A stretch of 64,000 nucleotides of DNA from Sphingomonas sp. SORGH_AS_0879 (lineage in GTDB: Bacteria; Pseudomonadota; Alphaproteobacteria; Sphingomonadales; Sphingomonadaceae). The stretch spans positions 2,806,001-2,870,000 of the forward strand of contig NZ_JAUTBJ010000002.1 in assembly GCF_030819175.1 (NCBI RefSeq), given 5' to 3'. The notes below the pieces were generated by a model. That model did no database searches. It saw nothing but the letters and a program-made list of their open reading frames with translations, and was not told where the DNA came from. Of the stretch, positions 1 to 8,687 are shown one piece after another (position 1 is the stretch's first letter; each line of letters opens with the position of its first letter). A program made the position numbers and the translations under genes.

Positions 1-1029
1 CCATTCCTGAGCCGCAGGCTCCAGGGGGCGTCGCCGCACCGCTTCGATCGCATAGAAGAGAAGATGCCCGCCATCCAGCATCGGCACTGGCAACAAATTG
101 ATGAACCCGAGATTGATGGACACCAGCGCCACGAAGAAAACAAAGGCGTCGACGCCCAGCGACATCTGTTCGCCGGATACCTTGGCGATGGAGACCGGGC
201 CGCCCAGTTCCTTGACCGAGCGGCGGCCGGAAATCACCTGGCCCAGCGTTTCGACCATCATCCGAACGATCTCACCGGTGCGCTGGACCGCGACGACAGG
301 CGCGCGCAGCAGGCCGACCGGACGGAGATCGACCTCGCCCGAGCCGCGAAGCCCCAGGCGTCCGATGCGATACACATTGCCGAATCGGTCGCGCTGCTGC
401 TCGGTGCCGATGACGGCGTCCGTGGTGAAGCGGCGCCCGCCGCGCTCGGCGGTGATCGTCACCCGCTCGCCCGCGCGGATCTGCACATAGCGGGCGATAT
501 CGGCGAAATCGGTCACGTTGCGGTCGCCGATCGCCGTCACCCGGTCCCCTGCGCGCAGGGTCGTCGTCGCCGCCGCGCTGCCGGGCATGACCTGACCGAC
601 CACCGGGGGGATCACCACTTCGCCATAGGCATAGGCGAAACCGGCAAGGATCAGGATCGCGGCGAAGAAGTTGATCGCCGGGCCCGCCGCGACGATGATC
701 GCGCGCTGCCACACGGGCTTCGCCTGAAAGGTCCGGGCGCGTTCCTCCGGCGGGAGCGAGAGCCAGGCGGCATCGGCCTGGCTGGCTGGGTTCATGTCAC
801 CGGCGAACTTGACGTAACCGCCCAGCGGCAGCCAGCCGACCTTCCACCGCGTGTCGCGCCTGTCGGTGAAACCGAAAATCTCCCGGCCGAAACCGATCGA
901 GAACGTCTCCGCCTTCACCCCGAACCAGCGACCGGCGAGGTAATGGCCCATCTCGTGCACGAACACGAGCGGACCGAGAGCGAGAACGAAGGCCAGGATG
1001 GTCAACAACAGGCCGGGAGTTTCGATCAA
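1..1029 (-). CDS. rseP: RIP metalloprotease RseP (site-2 protease), 3' end cut off by window
   Basis: Membrane-embedded zinc protease that cleaves anti-sigma factors and other membrane substrates inside the bilayer. The frame opens with a hydrophobic segment carrying the zinc-binding HEMGH motif (residues 25-29). A second conserved block follows (KPVWQRAIIVAAGP), then a PDZ-like domain, then the LDGG motif that supplies the third zinc ligand near residue 325. I read the start as TTG at 1029, which overlaps the dxr TGA stop (TTGA), so the two genes are translationally coupled. About 343 residues are visible. The family is usually somewhat longer, so only the C-terminal tail is missing beyond base 1. 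It is the last visible gene of the rpsB-to-rseP cluster. Confidence 0.93.
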   Translation of the reverse strand, partial: MIETPGLLLTILAFVLALGPLVFVHEMGHYLAGRWFGVKAETFSIGFGREIFGFTDRRDTRWKVGWLPLGGYVKFAGDMNPASQADAAWLSLPPEERARTFQAKPVWQRAIIVAAGPAINFFAAILILAGFAYAYGEVVIPPVVGQVMPGSAAATTTLRAGDRVTAIGDRNVTDFADIARYVQIRAGERVTITAERGGRRFTTDAVIGTEQQRDRFGNVYRIGRLGLRGSGEVDLRPVGLLRAPVVAVQRTGEIVRMMVETLGQVISGRRSVKELGGPVSIAKVSGEQMSLGVDAFVFFVALVSINLGFINLLPVPMLDGGHLLFYAIEAVRRRPLEPAAQEW

Positions 1030-2183
1030 ACGACGCAATCCTCAACACGCTCGGCCGCCAGCACCCGCGTTTCCGCATCGATCGCGATCACCGCATCGAG
1101 CGTTTCCGGCGGGGCCGGGTCGTAGCGATGGAGAACATGTTCGACGATTGCGGCAATTTCGAGGAAGCCGATGCGTCGCGCGAGAAAAGCCGCGACCGCG
1201 ATCTCGTTCGCGGCGTTCAGAATGGCCGGTGCCGCTCCCCCCGCCTCCAGCGCGGCACGGGCGAGCCGCAGCGCGGGAAAGCGCACCGGATCGGGTGCGG
1301 CGAAGTCCATCCGCCCCAGCGCGACCAGATCGAGCGGCGCCATCGGTGTCGGCATCCGGTCCGGCCAGGCCAGGCAATGCGCGATGGGCACGCGCATGTC
1401 GGAAGGGCCAAGCTGCGCCAGCATCGATCCGTCGACGTAATCGACCGCCGAATGGATGACCGATTGCGGATGGAGCACGATCTCGATCCGGTCGGCGGGG
1501 ATGGGAAAGAGGCGCGCCGCCTCGATCAGTTCCAGCCCTTTGTTCATCATCGTCGCCGAATCGACCGAAATCTTGGCACCCATCGACCAGTTGGGATGCG
1601 CCACCGCCTGTTCGGGGGTGACATGGGCCATCTCTTCGGTGGTCGATTCACGGAACGGACCGCCGCTGGCGGTCAGGACGATCCGCCGCACCCGCTCCGG
1701 CCGGGCGAAGTCGAAACATTGATAGATGGCGTTATGCTCGCTGTCGGCGGGCAGCAGCGTCGCCCCCGCCCTGGCCGCCGCCGCCAGCACGACCTCGCCC
1801 GCCGACACCAGAGGCTCCTTGTTGGCAAGCACGACGGTGCCGCCATTGGTGATCGCCGCCATGGCGGGCTCCAGACCCGCGCAGCCGACGATCGCGCCCA
1901 TGGTCCAGTCGGCGTGCAGCGCCGCCGCCTCGATCAGCGCCGCGCGACCGCCCGCCACGCGCGTCGCGGTGCCCGCCAGCGCCTCGCGCAAATCGGGGAG
2001 GCAGCGTTCGTCGGCGACCACCGCCAATTCCGCCTCGGTCCGCTTCGCCGCCGCCGCCAGCTTGGCGACGTCGCCATTGGCGGTCAGCGCGCGGACACGG
2101 TAGCGGTCGGGCTCGCGCTCGATCAGGTCAAGGGTGGAGGTGCCGACCGAGCCGGTCGCTCCCAAGATCGTCACGCTGCGCAT
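1026..2183 (-). CDS. dxr: 1-deoxy-D-xylulose 5-phosphate reductoisomerase
   Basis: Converts DXP to 2-C-methylerythritol 4-phosphate with NADPH, the committed step of the MEP isoprenoid pathway, in the cytoplasm. The 385-residue length is normal. Visible family features are the N-terminal nucleotide-binding start (ILGATGSVGTSTLD), ALTANGDV, LANKEPLV, the metal/substrate motif LPADSEHNAI, LTASGGPFR, and the SMGAKISVDSATMMNKGLE block. The ATG overlaps the cdsA stop by one base (TGATG), and its own stop overlaps the rseP TTG. It therefore sits in a tightly coupled envelope and isoprenoid operon: UppS upstream uses the isoprenoid precursors that this pathway makes. Confidence 0.97.
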   Translation of the reverse strand: MRSVTILGATGSVGTSTLDLIEREPDRYRVRALTANGDVAKLAAAAKRTEAELAVVADERCLPDLREALAGTATRVAGGRAALIEAAALHADWTMGAIVGCAGLEPAMAAITNGGTVVLANKEPLVSAGEVVLAAAARAGATLLPADSEHNAIYQCFDFARPERVRRIVLTASGGPFRESTTEEMAHVTPEQAVAHPNWSMGAKISVDSATMMNKGLELIEAARLFPIPADRIEIVLHPQSVIHSAVDYVDGSMLAQLGPSDMRVPIAHCLAWPDRMPTPMAPLDLVALGRMDFAAPDPVRFPALRLARAALEAGGAAPAILNAANEIAVAAFLARRIGFLEIAAIVEHVLHRYDPAPPETLDAVIAIDAETRVLAAERVEDCVV

Positions 2184-3007
2184 CAGAACAGGTCCGGCAG
2201 GAAGATCAGGAACGCCGCCACCGGCGCGACGGGCACGATGCCGTCCAGCCGGTCCATCACACCGCCATGGCCCGGCAGGACATTGCCGCTGTCCTTCACG
2301 CCCGCCCGACGCTTCAGCCAGCTTTCGAACAAGTCGCCCATCTGCGCCAGCACCGCCAGGAACGGCGTCGCGATCACCAACGGCAGGGGCAGGTCATGGC
2401 CCCAGCGCATCAGCATGGCCAGCAGCGTCGCCGCCGCGACACCTCCGATCAGGCCGGACCAGGTCTTGGCCGGACTGATCGTGGGAGCCAGCTTCGGCCC
2501 GCCGAATTGCCGCCCGACGAAGAAAGCGCCGCTATCGCAAGCCCAGACGATCGCCATCGCCCAGAGCGACAGCGCCAGCCCGTCTTGATGCAGACGGATC
2601 GCCAGCAGCGAAAAGACCGGCAGACCGACATAGAGCGCGCCCGCGCCATAATCGGGGCGACGCGAAATGATGGTCAGGAAGAAGAAGACACCCGCGATCA
2701 GCCCCAGCGCGAAGAAGCCCGGCCCCGCCGCCAGTCCCGGCGCCATGATGGCGAGCGGCACCGACAACGCGAATTGCGCCAACCGCTTGCGCGAAGGATC
2801 GACTTTCAACAGGTCCGACCACTCGGCCATCATGAACAGCCCGACCACGACCGCCAGCAGCCAGAAGGCCAGGCCGCCCAGCGCCAGGCACAGGCTGGCC
2901 ACCGCGATCATCACGATACTGGCGAGCACCCGCTTGGTCAGATTCGACATGCTCTTGACCGGGGCCGCTTCGGGCGCCCGGGTCGTCGGGATTTCGGGGT
3001 CGGTCAC
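2183..3007 (-). CDS. cdsA: Phosphatidate cytidylyltransferase (CDP-diacylglycerol synthase)
   Basis: Makes CDP-diacylglycerol from CTP and phosphatidate at the inner membrane; the product feeds the pssA/psd pair about 5 kb away. The protein is highly hydrophobic and ends with the CdsA signature (KRRAGVKDSGNVLPGHGG followed by MDRLDG), preceded by SPAKTWSGLIGG. I choose a GTG start at 3007 because it overlaps the uppS stop as GTGA, the same coupling seen elsewhere in the cluster; this gives 274 residues. An ATG at 2950 (MSNLTKRV) would give 255 residues and starts just before the first membrane segment, so the true start is unsettled. The stop overlaps the dxr start. Confidence 0.94.
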   Translation of the reverse strand: MTDPEIPTTRAPEAAPVKSMSNLTKRVLASIVMIAVASLCLALGGLAFWLLAVVVGLFMMAEWSDLLKVDPSRKRLAQFALSVPLAIMAPGLAAGPGFFALGLIAGVFFFLTIISRRPDYGAGALYVGLPVFSLLAIRLHQDGLALSLWAMAIVWACDSGAFFVGRQFGGPKLAPTISPAKTWSGLIGGVAAATLLAMLMRWGHDLPLPLVIATPFLAVLAQMGDLFESWLKRRAGVKDSGNVLPGHGGVMDRLDGIVPVAPVAAFLIFLPDLF

Positions 3008-3765
3008 AGGCCGCCGAAACGCCTGTGCCGTCGGCCGAACTCTGCCACCGCATCCGCCAGCGCCGCTTCGTCGAAATCGGGCCAGAGCGTGTCGACGAAC
3101 AGCAATTCGGCATAGGCGGCCTGCCACAGCAGGAAGTTGGACAGACGCTGCTCGCCCGAGGTGCGGATCACCAGGTCGAGCGGCGGCAGGCCGTTGGTCT
3201 GCAACTCGCCCTCGATCGCCTCCGGCGTGATCGCGTCCGCCGTCATCTCGCCGGCGGCGACCTTCGATGCCAGCCGCCGGGTCGCCTCGACCAGCTCGGC
3301 CTGCGCGCCGTAATTCAGCGCGATGGCCAGGATGGGACCGGTATTGGCGGACGTCCGCGCGATCGCATCGTCGATCATCGCGACCAGATCGGCGGGAAAC
3401 CGGCGATAGTCGCCGATCACCCGCAGCCGGACATTGTCCGACACCAGCTCGGCGAGATCCTTGCGCAGGAAGATGCGGAGCAGACCCATCAGGTCGCTGA
3501 TCTCGGTCTCGGGCCGCCGCCAATTCTCCGAGGAGAAGGCATAGAGCGTCAGCGCCTCGATCCCCAGCGCACGCGCGGCACGGGAGATTCGGCGCACCGC
3601 CTCCACCCCGGCCTTGTGACCGGCGAAACGGGGCAGCAGACGGCGCTTGGCCCAGCGGCCATTGCCGTCCATGATGATCGCGACGTGACGCGGGACCGCA
3701 CCCGTATCGGGCACGGCCACCAGCGACCCCAGAGCCGTCTGGGCCGAGGCGGCCGGAGGACTCAC
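3004..3765 (-). CDS. uppS: Isoprenyl (undecaprenyl) diphosphate synthase, cis-type
   Basis: Condenses isopentenyl diphosphate with farnesyl diphosphate to give the C55 lipid carrier for peptidoglycan and polysaccharide synthesis. All conserved blocks of cis-prenyltransferases are present in order: [16 protein letters not shown] with the catalytic Asp, [23 protein letters not shown], and the C-terminal [19 protein letters not shown] with AYAEL and WPDF. Length 253 is typical. The start is GTG at 3765, overlapping the frr stop as GTGA; the stop overlaps the proposed cdsA GTG. Confidence 0.96.
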   Translation of the reverse strand: MSPPAASAQTALGSLVAVPDTGAVPRHVAIIMDGNGRWAKRRLLPRFAGHKAGVEAVRRISRAARALGIEALTLYAFSSENWRRPETEISDLMGLLRIFLRKDLAELVSDNVRLRVIGDYRRFPADLVAMIDDAIARTSANTGPILAIALNYGAQAELVEATRRLASKVAAGEMTADAITPEAIEGELQTNGLPPLDLVIRTSGEQRLSNFLLWQAAYAELLFVDTLWPDFDEAALADAVAEFGRRHRRFGGL

Positions 3766-4319
3766 TTGCCCAGGATTTCCTTTTCCTTGGCCGCCGCCGC
3801 CGCATCCAGCTCGGCGATGGTGGCGTCGGTCAGCTTCTGAACTTCGGTTTCGTGGCGCTTGCGCTCGTCCTCGCCGAACACGCCCTTCTTCTCGTCGGTC
3901 TTCAGGCTATCCATGCCGTCGCGACGGACATTGCGGACCGCGATACGCGCGCTCTCGGCATATTTGTTCGCCAGCTTGGCCAGTTCCTTGCGGCGCTCCT
4001 CGGTCAGGTCGGGGATCGGCAGGCGCAGCGTCTGGCCGTCATTGATCGGGTTGAGGCCCAGCCCGGCCGAACGGATCGCCTTTTCGACCGAGGACACGTT
4101 CGACTTGTCCCACACCTGCACCGACAACATGCGCGGTTCCGGCGCGGAAACGGTCGCGACCTGGTTCAACGGCATGTGGCTGCCATAGACCTCGACGGTG
4201 ACCGGATCGAGCAGAGCCGTCGACGCACGGCCGGTACGCAGGCCGTTCAGGTCGTGCTTCAGCGACTCGACCGCGCCCTGCATACGGCGCTCGAGGTCGG
4301 ACTTGTCATAGGCTGCCAT
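3762..4319 (-). CDS. frr: Ribosome recycling factor
   Basis: Dissociates post-termination ribosomes together with EF-G. The 185-residue length and the whole sequence fit the family: N-terminal [16 protein letters not shown], the central [20 protein letters not shown], the hinge with [22 protein letters not shown], and the long C-terminal helix ending [18 protein letters not shown] ribosome-binding site precedes the ATG. It follows pyrH by three bases and is coupled to uppS by a GTGA overlap. Confidence 0.98.
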   Translation of the reverse strand: MAAYDKSDLERRMQGAVESLKHDLNGLRTGRASTALLDPVTVEVYGSHMPLNQVATVSAPEPRMLSVQVWDKSNVSSVEKAIRSAGLGLNPINDGQTLRLPIPDLTEERRKELAKLANKYAESARIAVRNVRRDGMDSLKTDEKKGVFGEDERKRHETEVQKLTDATIAELDAAAAAKEKEILGK

Positions 4320-4322
4320 GAA

Positions 4323-5048
4323 TTACGCTCCTTGGTTCTGGACGATCGTCGACACGCCTTCGCCGGCGAGCACGGCACCGAAATTGCCATGTTCGCGGAT
4401 ATTGAAGACGACGATCGGAATATTGTTGTCACGGCACAGCGCGATGGCCGAGGCGTCCATGACCTTCAGGTCGTCGGACAGGACCTTGGAATAGCTGACC
4501 GTGTCATAGCGGGTGGCGGTCGGCACCTTCTTGGGGTCGGCGTCGTACACGCCATCGACGCTGGTGCCCTTGAACAGCGCGTCGCACTTCATCTCCGCGG
4601 CACGCAGCGCGGCGCCGCTGTCGGTGGTGAAGAAGGGCGAACCCACGCCCGCCGCGAAGATCACCACGCGGCCCTTTTCCAGATGCCGCTCGGCGCGGCG
4701 ACGGATGAAGGGCTCGCAGACGCTCGCCATCGGGATCGCCGACTGAACCCGCGTGTCGACGCCGATCTGCTCGAGCGCGTTCTGCACCGCCAGCGCGTTC
4801 ATCACCGTCGCCAACATGCCCATATAGTCGGCGGTCGCCCGCTCGAACCCCTTGGCCGCCGCCGACAGGCCACGGAAGATGTTGCCGCCACCGACCACGA
4901 TGCACAGCTCATAACCCTGGGCCCGCACATCGGCGATCTCCTGCGCCACGCGCGCGGTGATCTCGGGCGAGATGGCCAGCCCGCCCTCACCCATCAGGAC
5001 CTCGCCCGAGAGTTTCAGCAGGATTCGTTTAAAGCGCGGGGTCGTCAT
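4323..5048 (-). CDS. pyrH: UMP kinase
   Basis: Phosphorylates UMP to UDP; an amino-acid-kinase-fold, hexameric cytoplasmic enzyme. Conserved segments are [14 protein letters not shown] at the N-terminus, [11 protein letters not shown], the [17 protein letters not shown] block, and [19 protein letters not shown] with NIPIVVFN near the C-terminus. An upstream in-frame ATG at 5171 would add 41 residues of low-complexity sequence unlike the family. The ATG at 5048 gives 241 residues, the usual size, starts directly before the first strand, and has GAGAAACG just upstream. It is separated from tsf by a 350-base spacer that holds a palindromic repeat, so it may have its own promoter. Confidence 0.97.
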   Translation of the reverse strand: MTTPRFKRILLKLSGEVLMGEGGLAISPEITARVAQEIADVRAQGYELCIVVGGGNIFRGLSAAAKGFERATADYMGMLATVMNALAVQNALEQIGVDTRVQSAIPMASVCEPFIRRRAERHLEKGRVVIFAAGVGSPFFTTDSGAALRAAEMKCDALFKGTSVDGVYDADPKKVPTATRYDTVSYSKVLSDDLKVMDASAIALCRDNNIPIVVFNIREHGNFGAVLAGEGVSTIVQNQGA

Positions 5049-5398
5049 CGTTTCTCGGATCTTGGTGATGAAAGTGGCGCGGACCTTAGGCGGCGACCGG
5101 GCTACGGGCAACCACGCAGCGGCAGGTTGCGGGGATTTTCGTGGGACATGCGTCGGATATCCACCACCCACAGACCACGTCCGGCTTGGCGAATATAGAG
5201 AGGAAAGCCTTATTCCCCCAACCGCCGTTCAGGCTGAGCGAAGTCGAAGCCCATGGAGATGCGTTCACCCCTTGCCCTTCGACTTCGCTCAGGGCGAACG
5301 GAGTTTGGACGGGCCACCCCACACGCAAAGGGAGCGGCCACCATGCGGCAACCGCTCCCCTATCACCTTGACCGTCCCGTCAAAGGACAGCGCAGGAA
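5049..5398. other. Intergenic spacer between tsf and pyrH
   Basis: Gene-free stretch of 350 bases between the tsf stop and the pyrH start. The only structure I can support is the palindromic repeat at 5226-5300. Short open frames across it on both strands have no family features and no good ribosome-binding sites. A pyrH promoter is expected here on the minus strand but I cannot place it confidently. Confidence 0.6.
5226..5300. repeat. REP-like imperfect palindrome (CTGAGCGAAGTCGAAG core)
   Basis: Left arm 5226-5251 and right arm 5275-5300 are inverted copies sharing the perfect 16-base core CTGAGCGAAGTCGAAG plus the outer CGTTC, with a 23-base loop. The element lies in the only large gap of an otherwise tightly packed operon. 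It has no poly-T tail, so it looks like a dispersed intergenic palindrome more than an intrinsic terminator, although it could act on mRNA stability or transcription between tsf and pyrH. Confidence 0.7.
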
Positions 5399-6334
5399 TT
5401 ACGCCTTCTGCGGAACGCCCGAAGCCGCAGCCACCTCGGCCGCGAAGTCCGACGCTTCCTTCTCGATGCCCTCGCCCAGCTGGAAGCGGACATAGTCCAC
5501 CAGCTTGATCTCGGCACCGGCGTCCTTGCCGGCCTTCGCCACGACGTCGCTGATCTTGGTCTTGCCGTCGATCACGAACAGCTGGCTGACCAGCGCGTGC
5601 TCCTTGCGGTACTTGGCGATCGAGCCTTCGACCATCTTGGCGATGATGTCGGCGGGCTTGCCCGATTCGGCGGCCTTCTCGGTCGCGATCGCGCGCTCAC
5701 GCTCGATCTCGGCCTCGTCCAGGTCTTCCTCGTTCAGCGCCTTGGGGAAGGCGGCGGCGATGTGCATCGCGAGCTGACGGCCGAGTGACTGGAGCGTCTC
5801 ATCGGCGGCTTCCGACTCCAGTGCGACCAGCACGCCGATCTTGCCCATGCCCGGCGCCTGCTGGTTGTGGACATAGGACACGACCGCGCCCTTCGACACT
5901 TCGAGGCGCTTGGCGCGACGCAGCGACTGGTTCTCACCGATGGTGGCGACGTTGTTGGTCAGCACTTCGGCGACAGTGCCGCCCTGCGGCATCGCCTGGT
6001 TCTTCAGCGCCTCGATATCGTCGCCGGACTTCAGCGCGATCGCGGTCACGTCGCGGACGAACGCCTGGAACTGGTCGTTCTTGGCGACGAAGTCGGTTTC
6101 CGAGTTCACTTCGACGGCGGCGCCGACGGTGCCGTTGGTGGCGACGCCGACCAGGCCTTCAGCGGCGGTACGGCTCGACTTCTTCTGCGCGGCCGCGAGG
6201 CCCTTCGTGCGCAGCCAGTCCAGCGCGGCGTCCATGTCGCCATTCGCCTCGGCCAGCGCCTTCTTGCAGTCCATCATGCCCGCGCCGCTCTTTTCGCGCA
6301 GGTCCTTGACCATCGCTGCGGTGATATCGGCCAT
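5399..6334 (-). CDS. tsf: Translation elongation factor Ts
   Basis: Nucleotide exchange factor for EF-Tu. The N-terminal UBA-like domain and first core motif are clear ([28 protein letters not shown]). The family's core subdomains follow, with [30 protein letters not shown], the [11 protein letters not shown] block and [11 protein letters not shown] near the C-terminus. The 311-residue length is normal. It lies 160 bases downstream of rpsB, as in most bacteria, and both genes are transcribed leftward. Confidence 0.98.
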   Translation of the reverse strand: MADITAAMVKDLREKSGAGMMDCKKALAEANGDMDAALDWLRTKGLAAAQKKSSRTAAEGLVGVATNGTVGAAVEVNSETDFVAKNDQFQAFVRDVTAIALKSGDDIEALKNQAMPQGGTVAEVLTNNVATIGENQSLRRAKRLEVSKGAVVSYVHNQQAPGMGKIGVLVALESEAADETLQSLGRQLAMHIAAAFPKALNEEDLDEAEIERERAIATEKAAESGKPADIIAKMVEGSIAKYRKEHALVSQLFVIDGKTKISDVVAKAGKDAGAEIKLVDYVRFQLGEGIEKEASDFAAEVAAASGVPQKA

Positions 6335-6370
6335 TGTCTCAATCCTCTGTCTGAAAAGGGGGATGCGGGT

Positions 6371-6396
6371 AGGGCCGCCCCATCGGAGGCGGCCCT
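6371..6396 (-). promoter_or_regulatory. Hairpin in the rpsB-tsf spacer
   Basis: A perfect 9-base inverted repeat (AGGGCCGCC and GGCGGCCCT) separated by 8 bases lies between rpsB and tsf. In the minus-strand transcript it would form a strong stem-loop but has no following U-run. It could be an attenuator or an mRNA processing or stability element that sets the rpsB:tsf ratio; that role is inference. Confidence 0.4.
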
Positions 6397-6494
6397 TAGC
6401 ACGGCTTGCATGTCAAGCCGATGTCACCGACCGAAGGGTTGCCCCGTCCGGTCGACGATCGCCCCGCCCGCACCGCGGGGCATGTTCCACGCGA

Positions 6495-7304
6495 TTATGC
6501 GTCGATCTGGCGCTCGGCCTCGACGGCCTGCTCGGCGACTTCGGTCGGCGCGACGGTCAGCGCTTCCTCGACGGGCGGCTCGGCCATCGCACCGAAGTCG
6601 GTGCCGCTGCGGCGCTGCTGCTCGTTATTGCCACGGGTCGCGGCGATCGCCACGGCCTCGCAGTACAGGCGGATCGCGCGGCTGGCGTCGTCATTCGCCG
6701 GAACCGGGAAGGCGATGCCGTCGGGCGAGACGTTCGAATCGAGAATCGCGACCACGGGGATGCCCAGCGTGTTGGCTTCCTTGATCGCCAGCTCTTCCTT
6801 GTTGGCATCGATCACGAACATGACGTCGGGCACGCCGCCCATGTCGCGGATGCCGCCCAGCGACAGTTCGAGCTTGTCGCGCTCGCGGGTCAGGTTCAGC
6901 ACTTCCTTCTTGGTCAGGCCGTGCGTGTCGCCCGAAAGCTGCTCTTCGAGAGTCTTGAGGCGCTTGATCGAGTTCGAGATCGTCTTCCAGTTGGTGAGCA
7001 TGCCGCCCAGCCAGCGATGGTTGACGAAGTGCTGGCCCGCACGGCGAGCGGCCTCGGCGACCGGCTCCTGCGCCTGGCGCTTGGTGCCGACGAACAGGAC
7101 CTTGCCACCGCCCGCGACGGTCGAGCTGATGAACTCCAGAGCGCGCGCGAAGAGCGGCACGGTCTGCGACAGGTCGAGGATGTGGACGCCGTTGCGGTCG
7201 CCGAAGATGTAGGGCTTCATCTTCGGGTTCCAGCGGTGGGTCTGGTGGCCGAAGTGCGCGCCGGTTTCGACCAGCTGCTGCATGGTGACGACGGGTGCCG
7301 CCAT
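6495..7304 (-). CDS. rpsB: 30S ribosomal protein S2
   Basis: Structural protein of the small ribosomal subunit. It starts [27 protein letters not shown] and contains [39 protein letters not shown] and [17 protein letters not shown], all standard S2 segments. A longer in-frame ORF extends to 7478, but the added residues are not family-like. The ATG at 7304 has AAGGAA nine bases upstream and gives 269 residues. The C-terminal acidic, Ala-rich tail is a common alphaproteobacterial extension. First gene of the leftward cluster. Confidence 0.97.
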   Translation of the reverse strand: MAAPVVTMQQLVETGAHFGHQTHRWNPKMKPYIFGDRNGVHILDLSQTVPLFARALEFISSTVAGGGKVLFVGTKRQAQEPVAEAARRAGQHFVNHRWLGGMLTNWKTISNSIKRLKTLEEQLSGDTHGLTKKEVLNLTRERDKLELSLGGIRDMGGVPDVMFVIDANKEELAIKEANTLGIPVVAILDSNVSPDGIAFPVPANDDASRAIRLYCEAVAIAATRGNNEQQRRSGTDFGAMAEPPVEEALTVAPTEVAEQAVEAERQIDA

Positions 7305-7407
7305 AAGATAATTCCTTCCGGTTAGTCCTCTGGGAAGCGGATGACGCGGCGGGCGAAGCCCATGCGCACCGAAATATGATGCTTCCCATGCGGTGTTGAG
7401 GGGCGCG

Positions 7408-7436
7408 CCCTTAGCCCAGCCGAAACGCGATAGCAA
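7408..7436 (-). promoter_or_regulatory. Possible rpsB promoter
   Basis: On the minus strand TTGCTA (7436-7431) is followed after 17 bases by TAAGGG (7413-7408). The spacing is right and the place is right, about 100 bases upstream of rpsB, but both hexamers are imperfect. Confidence 0.3.
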
Positions 7437-7471
7437 GCGCCATACGCCGTTCGCATTTGTTCCAACGCCGC

Positions 7472-7500
7472 TTGACACAGGAACAACAGCGGAACATAAA
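7472..7500 (+). promoter_or_regulatory. Sigma70-type promoter reading rightward
   Basis: A perfect -35 TTGACA (7472-7477) is followed after exactly 17 bases by CATAAA (7495-7500). It reads away from rpsB toward the small membrane protein at 7673, leaving a leader of about 165 bases. A LexA-box-like sequence occupies the spacer between the two hexamers. Confidence 0.6.
7481..7495. promoter_or_regulatory. Candidate LexA (SOS) box
   Basis: The sequence is GAAC, seven bases, GAAC, which on the other strand is GTTC-N7-GTTC, the direct-repeat operator known for alphaproteobacterial LexA. It sits between the -35 and -10 of a good promoter, where repressor binding would block RNA polymerase. The pattern is short enough to occur by chance, so the call rests on position. 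Confidence 0.5.
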
Positions 7501-7672
7501 GAGGCCGCAAGGGAGAACAGACCTTGATTGCGGTGAATCGCTATCGAAACATCGCGAAATTGGCACCGTTCGACCTGCTGTCACGAGGGCAGCGACGGAA
7601 CTGATCAAAATTTTCAATGGTTACGATCCGGTTAATAGGCCGGACCGTAGCGGACGGCAGGAGGCGGGCATC

Positions 7673-7912
7673 ATGATGATCGTGGTGAGTGTTCTGGTTT
7701 TCATGGGCGCGCTGATCGCCGCTATTGGTACCATTGTCATGATGATCGCGCCACAATGGCGTCGCATCCTTCATCTGGCCACCGGCCATGTCGAACCGGC
7801 CTTCACGCCGCTCGCGACCCTGGTCGTCGCCGAGCGTCGTATTGCGGTCAGGCGCTGGGCGGCGAGTTCGCCGGTCCCTTCGTCGCTGGCACGCCGCCGC
7901 GCTGCCGCTTGA
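7673..7912 (+). CDS. Small single-pass membrane protein, unknown function
   Basis: A 79-residue frame beginning MMIVVSVLVFMGALIAAIG, with one clear N-terminal transmembrane segment (about residues 2-26), followed by a basic region rich in Arg and Ala. AGGAGG lies at a suitable distance upstream of the paired ATG codons. The frame is open further upstream, but that part has no ribosome-binding site. Its last 65 bases overlap the 3' end of pssA on the opposite strand, which is unusual and slightly lowers confidence in the C-terminus. The upstream promoter carries a LexA-like box, so the protein may be DNA-damage induced. I do not recognise a family. Confidence 0.5.
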   Translation: MMIVVSVLVFMGALIAAIGTIVMMIAPQWRRILHLATGHVEPAFTPLATLVVAERRIAVRRWAASSPVPSSLARRRAAA

Positions 7913-8675
7913 GCCGGGCATAGGCCAGCATCGTGAAGGGTATGCTGATCAGATAGGCGAGGCACAGCGCGGTCAGGGCATGCCACGGTGCTGAGATCAA
8001 CGCGACGCCGACGAGTACGATGATCGCCAGCGCCTCGAACCGGACATGGCGGCGCAGGCGGAACGAGGTCCAGGATAAGGTCGCCAGGCTCGACACCATG
8101 AGCAGTGCCACGAAAGCGACCCAGGGCGCCACGAGATAGGGTGAGGCGAAAATAGGCTCGCCCGTCCAGAACCACAGATAGAGCGGCAACATGGCCAGCC
8201 CGGCCCCGGCGGGAGCCGGGACACCGGTGAAGAAGCCCGCCGTCTTGCGTGGCTGGTCGGTCACATCGAGTTGCGAGTTGAACCGCGCCAGTCGCAGCGC
8301 GCAGAATACCGCCTGAAGCACCGCGCAAATCCAACCGATCCGCGGCAGATGCTCCAGCGACCAGAGATAGAGGATCAGTGCGGGCGCCACGCCGAAGGAA
8401 ATGGCGTCGGACAGGGAATCGAGTTCCGCCCCGAACCGGCTTTCCCCGCGCAGCAACCGGGCGATGCGACCATCCAGCCCGTCGAGCACGGCGGCGACCA
8501 TGATCATCGTCACCGCCGCTTCCCAGGAGCCGGCGATGGCGAACTTCACGCCGGTCAGACCGGAAACCAGCGCCAGCGCCGTCACCGCATTGGGCGCGAT
8601 CGCGCGCAATGGAAGCCCTCTGGGGGGCAGGCCGTCGGTCGAGGCGCGACGCGCGAAGCGGGGGGAAATGGCCAT
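7848..8675 (-). CDS. pssA: CDP-diacylglycerol--serine O-phosphatidyltransferase
   Basis: Makes phosphatidylserine from CDP-diacylglycerol and serine at the inner membrane. The CDP-alcohol phosphotransferase signature is complete (DGLDGRIARLL, then SRFGAELDSLSD), with its Asp residues coordinating metal. The remainder is multi-spanning and hydrophobic. Length 275 is normal. It lies 12 bases downstream of psd, whose enzyme decarboxylates the product, so the pair forms the phosphatidylethanolamine operon. Its substrate comes from CdsA in the neighbouring cluster. Confidence 0.94.
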   Translation of the reverse strand: MAISPRFARRASTDGLPPRGLPLRAIAPNAVTALALVSGLTGVKFAIAGSWEAAVTMIMVAAVLDGLDGRIARLLRGESRFGAELDSLSDAISFGVAPALILYLWSLEHLPRIGWICAVLQAVFCALRLARFNSQLDVTDQPRKTAGFFTGVPAPAGAGLAMLPLYLWFWTGEPIFASPYLVAPWVAFVALLMVSSLATLSWTSFRLRRHVRFEALAIIVLVGVALISAPWHALTALCLAYLISIPFTMLAYARLKRQRGGVPATKGPANSPPSA

Positions 8676-8687
8676 GCCGCTAAAGGC

